Positions 50,523 to 53,118 of a DNA stretch of 53,118 nucleotides are shown piece after piece. Position 1 is the first letter of the stretch, and each line of letters opens with the position of its first letter. The position numbers were made by a program, and so were the translations under genes. Source of the DNA: CAIKKG01 sp037444725 (lineage in GTDB: Bacteria > Patescibacteriota > Minisyncoccia > UBA6257 > GWB1-50-10); assembly GCA_037444725.1 (NCBI GenBank), contig JBBILW010000002.1, positions 1 to 53,118 of the forward strand, written 5' to 3'. The notes below the pieces were generated by a model that saw only the letters and a list, made by a program, of their open reading frames with translations, did not search any database and had not been told where the DNA came from.

Positions 50523-50627
50523 TCATGTCAGACTCCTTAATCCATCGGCACAACTTCGAACACCATTAATCTTTGTCTGCCCACTCGATGAACTATCTGG
50601 ATCCATCTTACCGCCTCCGCATTTCAT
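50523..50627 (-). CDS. Putative 34-residue leader ORF of the defence island
   Basis: ATG at 50627, TGA at 50523-50525, product MKCGGGKMDPDSSSSGQ... with no known match. A TATTCT box (50635-50640) ends 7 nt before the ATG. Its TGA overlaps an ATG (50526) that has AAGGAG 6 nt upstream and opens a seven-residue ORF (MNTFLRR), whose TGA in turn overlaps the DUF2321 ATG at 50506. The chain of ATGA overlaps suggests translational control of the island. Small enough to be chance. Confidence 0.35.
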   Translation of the reverse strand: MKCGGGKMDPDSSSSGQTKINGVRSCADGLRSLT

Positions 50628-50639
50628 GGTCAAAAGAAT

Positions 50640-50662
50640 AAAAAACGGCACATTGCCGTTTT
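50640..50662 (-). terminator. Terminator of tRNA-Lys
   Basis: AAAAACGGCA-cat-TGCCGTTTTT just downstream of the tRNA on the minus strand. It separates the tRNA from the defence island. Confidence 0.85.
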
Positions 50663-50674
50663 TGATTTATTTTT

Positions 50675-50746
50675 GTGCCCCCACGAGGATTTGAACCTCG
50701 AACCAACTGCTTAAAAGGCAGCTGCTCTACCATTGAGCTATAGGGG
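50675..50746 (-). tRNA. tRNA-Lys (anticodon UUU)
   Basis: Acceptor stem GCCCCTA pairs with TGGGGGC (one G-T pair). D arm GCTC...GAGC, anticodon stem GCTGC/GCAGT with loop CTTTTAA (anticodon TTT), T arm CGAGG-TTCAAAT-CCTCG, discriminator A. CCA is not encoded. A terminator follows and the defence island begins just beyond it, so this tRNA is a possible integration landmark. Confidence 0.95.
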
Positions 50747-50762
50747 CATAGCTGACTGGTCT

Positions 50763-50790
50763 ACTATACCATTTATCATTGGACTTGCAA
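50763..50790 (-). promoter_or_regulatory. Promoter of tRNA-Lys sharing its -35 with the divergent orphan
   Basis: TTGCAA (50785-50790), 16-bp spacer, TATAGT (50763-50768) on the minus strand. TTGCAA is its own complement and also fits as the -35 of the plus-strand orphan. Confidence 0.6.
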
Positions 50791-50821
50791 GATTGACGAT
50801 TTTGGGTCATAATGTTGTTAG
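50785..50821 (+). promoter_or_regulatory. Promoter region of the 135-residue orphan
   Basis: Two overlapping options: TTGCAA-N17-CATAAT (50785-50813), or TTGACG (50793-50798)-N17-TGTTAG (50816-50821). The leader to the ATG is about 40 nt with GAGGAG near its end. Confidence 0.55.
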
Positions 50822-50858
50822 CACTTTAGTTCCACTCACAACCCCCCGAGGAGACACA

Positions 50859-51266
50859 ATGGAAAGCTTCCACGATCCCGACGTACTCGCTGTGCTCGCG
50901 TCCGGAGGAACGATTCCGGATGCGGAAGCGGACGCGCGGCGCAAGCGCCACGTTCACCTCATGCTCGACGCGCTGAAGTCCTGCTACTTCAGCAGCTACC
51001 TCGACGCAAGCAAGCTCATGTGCTCGAGCGTCATGGAGATCGACGTGGACGGTGCCGACTTCATGCTGGCTCCGCTCATTCCTCGCCAGGTCGAGAAGCA
51101 CATCTGGATCGCCGTGAAGGCGCCAGGCGAGGCTGCGCAGCACAAGGAGGACCATCCGGACGTCCACGTCATCACCGTGGACCTCACGCAGAAGCCGAGC
51201 ATCATCGATGCCTCCATCCTCGACCAGATCGCCGACATCTTCGCACGTCCGTACGGGATCTGCTAG
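50859..51266 (+). CDS. Orphan 135-residue protein between two tRNA genes
   Basis: Starts at the ATG preceded by GAGGAGACACA. Mixed alpha/beta composition with two or three cysteines (KSCYFSSYL, LMCSSVM, YGIC) and ILDQIADIFARPYGIC at the end; no signal peptide and no family recognised. Codons are strongly C/G-ending, unlike the AT-rich island 200 bp away. Own promoter and terminator, as in the other orphan units. Confidence 0.6.
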   Translation: MESFHDPDVLAVLASGGTIPDAEADARRKRHVHLMLDALKSCYFSSYLDASKLMCSSVMEIDVDGADFMLAPLIPRQVEKHIWIAVKAPGEAAQHKEDHPDVHVITVDLTQKPSIIDASILDQIADIFARPYGIC

Positions 51267-51289
51267 AACATAGCAGACCTCGGCCTTAC

Positions 51290-51323
51290 ACTGCCCCCTG
51301 GCTTTACAGCGGGCAGTTTTTTT
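51290..51323 (+). terminator. Terminator of the 135-residue orphan
   Basis: ACTGCCC pairs with GGGCAGT, followed by T7. Confidence 0.8.
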
Positions 51324-51341
51324 GTAAAAATACTCAAGTAT

Positions 51342-51413
51342 TCCTCGGTAGCTCAATGGTAGAGCGGCGCCCTGTTAAGGCGATGGTTGTAGGTTCGAGT
51401 CCTACCCGAGGAG
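51342..51413 (+). tRNA. tRNA-Asn (anticodon GUU)
   Basis: Acceptor stem TCCTCGG with CCGAGGA, D arm GCTC...GAGC, anticodon loop CTGTTAA (anticodon GTT), T arm GTAGG-TTCGAGT-CCTAC, discriminator G. CCA is not encoded. Copies of its 3' end follow downstream. Confidence 0.95.
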
Positions 51414-51578
51414 CTGAGTAAGAGAATAAAAGGCCCGTAGGGCTTTTTATTATTGCAACGAGGCGACCTCGGGCAAGCTTGCTTACCCGAGGAGCAAGTG
51501 AGAGAAATGCAAAATGACCGAAAGGTCATTTTGTGTTTCCGAGCGCAGCCTTCGGGCAAGTCCGCTTACCCGAGGAGC
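51403..51578 (+). repeat. Three copies of the tRNA-Asn 3' end
   Basis: TACCCGAGGAGC occurs at 51403-51414 (in the tRNA), 51484-51495 and 51567-51578, spaced 81 and 83 nt. Copies 2 and 3 are each preceded by a (C/T)TCGGG arm that re-forms an acceptor-like stem with a short loop. A separate GAAA-capped hairpin with 9-bp stem lies between them (51511-51532). No full tRNA can be folded from copies 2 and 3. Confidence 0.75.
51427..51451 (+). terminator. Terminator-like hairpin after tRNA-Asn
   Basis: AAAGgCCC-gta-GGGCTTT followed by a T-rich stretch. Confidence 0.6.
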
Positions 51579-51590
51579 AAATGGGAGTGA

Positions 51591-51596
51591 TATGAT
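51591..51596 (+). promoter_or_regulatory. Extended -10 (TGA-TATGAT) of tspO, leaderless type
   Basis: GTGATATGAT followed by 6 nt (TAATGT) and the ATG at 51603. Confidence 0.55.
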
Positions 51597-51602
51597 TAAT
51601 GT

Positions 51603-52073
51603 ATGAGCAACGCTCTAAAACTCATCATCTCAATCGTAGTCTCCGAACTCGCGGGCATTATCGGCGCGTTCTTTACGACGCCCTCCATTGCCGGTTGGTA
51701 TGTAGGAATAGTAAAGTCGCCTCTCAACCCACCCGCATGGATTTTTGCTCCGGTCTGGACGACGCTGTTTGCTCTCATGGGAATCGCGGCATTTCTCGTT
51801 TGGAAAAAGGGCTTAGACCGCAGGGATGTAAAAATTGCGCTCGGCATCTTCCTCGGCCAGTTGGTCTTGAATACGCTTTGGTCAATCATCTTTTTCGGCC
51901 TGCATTCTCCGAAAGGTGCATTTATCGAAATTATTGTTCTTTGGCTCGCCATTCTTGCCACTATTATTGCCTTTAAGAAAATTTCTAAGCCAGCCGCATG
52001 GCTTTTAGCGCCTTACATTCTTTGGGTTAGTTTTGCCGCGTATCTCAATTACTCAGTTTGGATGTTGAACTAA
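51603..52073 (+). CDS. tspO: TspO/MBR family membrane protein
   Basis: 156 residues with five membrane helices. SPLNPPAWIFAPVWTTLFAL is the family's conserved loop before helix 2, VLNTLWSIIFF the porphyrin/ligand-binding helix, and YILWVSFAAYLNY the last helix. TspO proteins bind tetrapyrroles or sterols and are linked to stress responses. A leaderless-type promoter and a strong terminator enclose it. Confidence 0.9.
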   Translation: MSNALKLIISIVVSELAGIIGAFFTTPSIAGWYVGIVKSPLNPPAWIFAPVWTTLFALMGIAAFLVWKKGLDRRDVKIALGIFLGQLVLNTLWSIIFFGLHSPKGAFIEIIVLWLAILATIIAFKKISKPAAWLLAPYILWVSFAAYLNYSVWMLN

Positions 52074-52089
52074 ACTCAATAACTCAACT

Positions 52090-52116
52090 AAAAACCCCGC
52101 CGTCGGCGGGGTTTTT
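52090..52116. terminator. Terminator between tspO and the RNR gene
   Basis: AAAAACCCCGCC-gtc-GGCGGGGTTTTT, a perfect stem with T runs both ways. Confidence 0.9.
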
Positions 52117-52148
52117 AGTTATAAGTTATTCGTTATCAGTTCCGGGGG

Positions 52149-53117
52149 TTACGAACAGCCTCCCGATGAATCGCCGCACTGGAGACAGGTCAAACAGGTG
52201 CCCGTGCGGACCATCATGCCACCGCACTTGCGGCACACCGTATCAGCGATAACGGGGCCAGTTTTTTTCTTCGGCTCATCAAAACCATTATTGCTCATTG
52301 CTGCCACAGCAACCGGCGTCTTGATTTCAGCCACTTCGCTCTTCTCCTCTGCCTTCGCCTCGCCCTCGAGGAAATGCATCATGCCGAATTCGGAAAGATC
52401 GTCATTCGTAAGGAAGCGAATAGCGAGATAGCGGAAGATGTAATCAGCGATACTCGTTGCGATGCGAATCTGCGTATTCTCCGTAAATCCTGCGGGCTCG
52501 AAGCGCGTGTAGATAAACTTGCGCGCAAGATCGCGGAGCGGCACGCCATACTGGAGCGCCATAGAGACCGAGAGCGCGAACACGTCGAGAAGTCCTGAGA
52601 GCGTGCTCCCCTGCTTTGCCATGCGGATAAAGATTTCCGCGAGCGAGCCGTCTTCATACATGCTGTAGGTAAGATAGCCGTCGTGGCCCGCGATTGAGAA
52701 CTTGTGCGTTTCCGAACTCCTCGTTGCGGGAAGCTTTCTCCTGTGCACCGCTTCTGCGGCCGCAGGTTTCGTTGCTCCCGTTTTCTTTTCTCCGGAAGTG
52801 CTAAGAGGCTGCGTTGCTTTCGAACCGTCGCGATACACCGCGAACGCCTTAATGCCGGAGTGCCACGCCATCATGTATGCATCCATGATTTCTTCTTTCG
52901 TCGTTTCGTTCGCCATGTTGAACGTCTTCGAAATTGCACCCGAGATAAACGGCTGGACCGCGCCCACCATTTTTACGTGGCCTCTCCATGAGATAGCGCG
53001 CGTTCCCGCTGCCGAGCGGACCGCGCAATCGAACACCGGAAGATGCGCGTCTTTCAAATGAGGCGCTCCCTCAATCGTGTTGTGCTCGGTAATGTACGAA
53101 GTTATTCCGCGCGCTCG
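52149..53117 (-). CDS. nrdJ: Class II (B12-dependent) ribonucleotide reductase, C-terminal part
   Basis: 322 codons remain; the N-terminal part lies beyond the window. The frame stays open through 53117, with NTIEGAPHLKDAHLPVFDCA near the edge and QPFISGAISKTFNMANETTK next, both highly conserved in adenosylcobalamin-dependent reductases. After a linker comes the TSCPD domain (HKFSIAGHDGYLTYSMYEDG...STLSGLLDVFALSVSMALQY) and a terminal zinc ribbon (CRKCGG...CLTCLQCG). It makes deoxyribonucleotides without oxygen, consistent with an anaerobic or microaerobic lifestyle. Confidence 0.92.
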   Translation of the reverse strand, partial: RARGITSYITEHNTIEGAPHLKDAHLPVFDCAVRSAAGTRAISWRGHVKMVGAVQPFISGAISKTFNMANETTKEEIMDAYMMAWHSGIKAFAVYRDGSKATQPLSTSGEKKTGATKPAAAEAVHRRKLPATRSSETHKFSIAGHDGYLTYSMYEDGSLAEIFIRMAKQGSTLSGLLDVFALSVSMALQYGVPLRDLARKFIYTRFEPAGFTENTQIRIATSIADYIFRYLAIRFLTNDDLSEFGMMHFLEGEAKAEEKSEVAEIKTPVAVAAMSNNGFDEPKKKTGPVIADTVCRKCGGMMVRTGTCLTCLQCGDSSGGCS

Positions 53118-53118
53118 T

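Noticed and set aside
46620..50746. Prophage or integrative element at tRNA-Lys
   Set aside because: No integrase, terminase, capsid or clear direct repeat of the tRNA-Lys end was found on the far side, so only an island of foreign-looking composition is claimed.
51020..51421. 133-codon frame running into tRNA-Asn
   Set aside because: Arg/Gly/His-rich shadow of the 135-residue orphan that would overlap a tRNA gene.
1..53118. Alternative genetic code with TGA as glycine
   Set aside because: TGA ends real genes at expected positions, including ATGA overlaps, and no in-frame TGA interrupts conserved proteins.

Overview
The window reads like a chromosome segment of a Candidate Phyla Radiation bacterium of the Parcubacteria/Paceibacteria type. 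This is inferred from a trigger factor without its PPIase domain, Cys-rich secreted repeat proteins, an RCC1/fibronectin-III surface protein of about 1845 residues, Gmad2 and bacterial-Ig surface proteins, a class II ribonucleotide reductase and many one-domain membrane proteins. TGA works as a stop (for example at 19789-19791 and 50523-50525), so the glycine-recoding code of some CPR lineages does not apply. No rRNA, CRISPR array, transposase or prophage was seen. There are two tRNA genes, Lys(UUU) and Asn(GUU).

Layout. 1-11.4 kb: MFS transporter (cut by the window edge), DUF2231 membrane protein, trigger factor, GpsA, endonuclease III, hibernation factor, two secreted or anchored proteins, UppS, TypA, a methyltransferase and a membrane orphan. 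11.4-12 kb: a long nested palindrome and an orphan gene. 12-18.4 kb: UvrD-type helicase-nuclease, Prs, a phosphoribosyltransferase, a HAD hydrolase and a peroxiredoxin. 18.5-20.2 kb: three secreted orphans. 20.2-22.2 kb: an SOS cassette (lexA-dinB) with a LexA box. 22.2-25.1 kb: one repeat orphan and two surface proteins. 25.1-29.2 kb: a copper operon (csoR-copA-HMA/TauE-cupredoxin) behind a CsoR-like operator. 29.2-31.1 kb: small proteins, including a 31-residue lysine-rich peptide. 31.1-40.2 kb: Gmad2 protein, giant RCC1/FN3 protein and a MacB-like ABC transporter. 40.2-46.6 kb: JAMM protein, glutaredoxin/ArsR pair, Ca-type P-ATPase and membrane proteins. 46.6-50.6 kb: an AT-rich, tightly packed defence-like island beside tRNA-Lys (EcoRI-family methylase, GIY-YIG/DUF4357 protein, DUF262-HNH protein, a possible UDG-fold protein, DUF2321). 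50.6-53.1 kb: the two tRNAs, an orphan gene, tRNA-like repeats, TspO and the end of class II RNR.

Two expression styles alternate. Many conserved genes have an extended -10 box (TGnTATAAT-like) ending exactly 6 nt before the ATG, which predicts leaderless mRNAs. About ten small orphan genes instead have a -35/-10 promoter, a leader of roughly 35-60 nt, usually a strong Shine-Dalgarno, GC-rich codons and their own terminator. Several of these promoters carry TGTGG just before the -10. The orphans look like self-contained expression cassettes scattered among the core genes.
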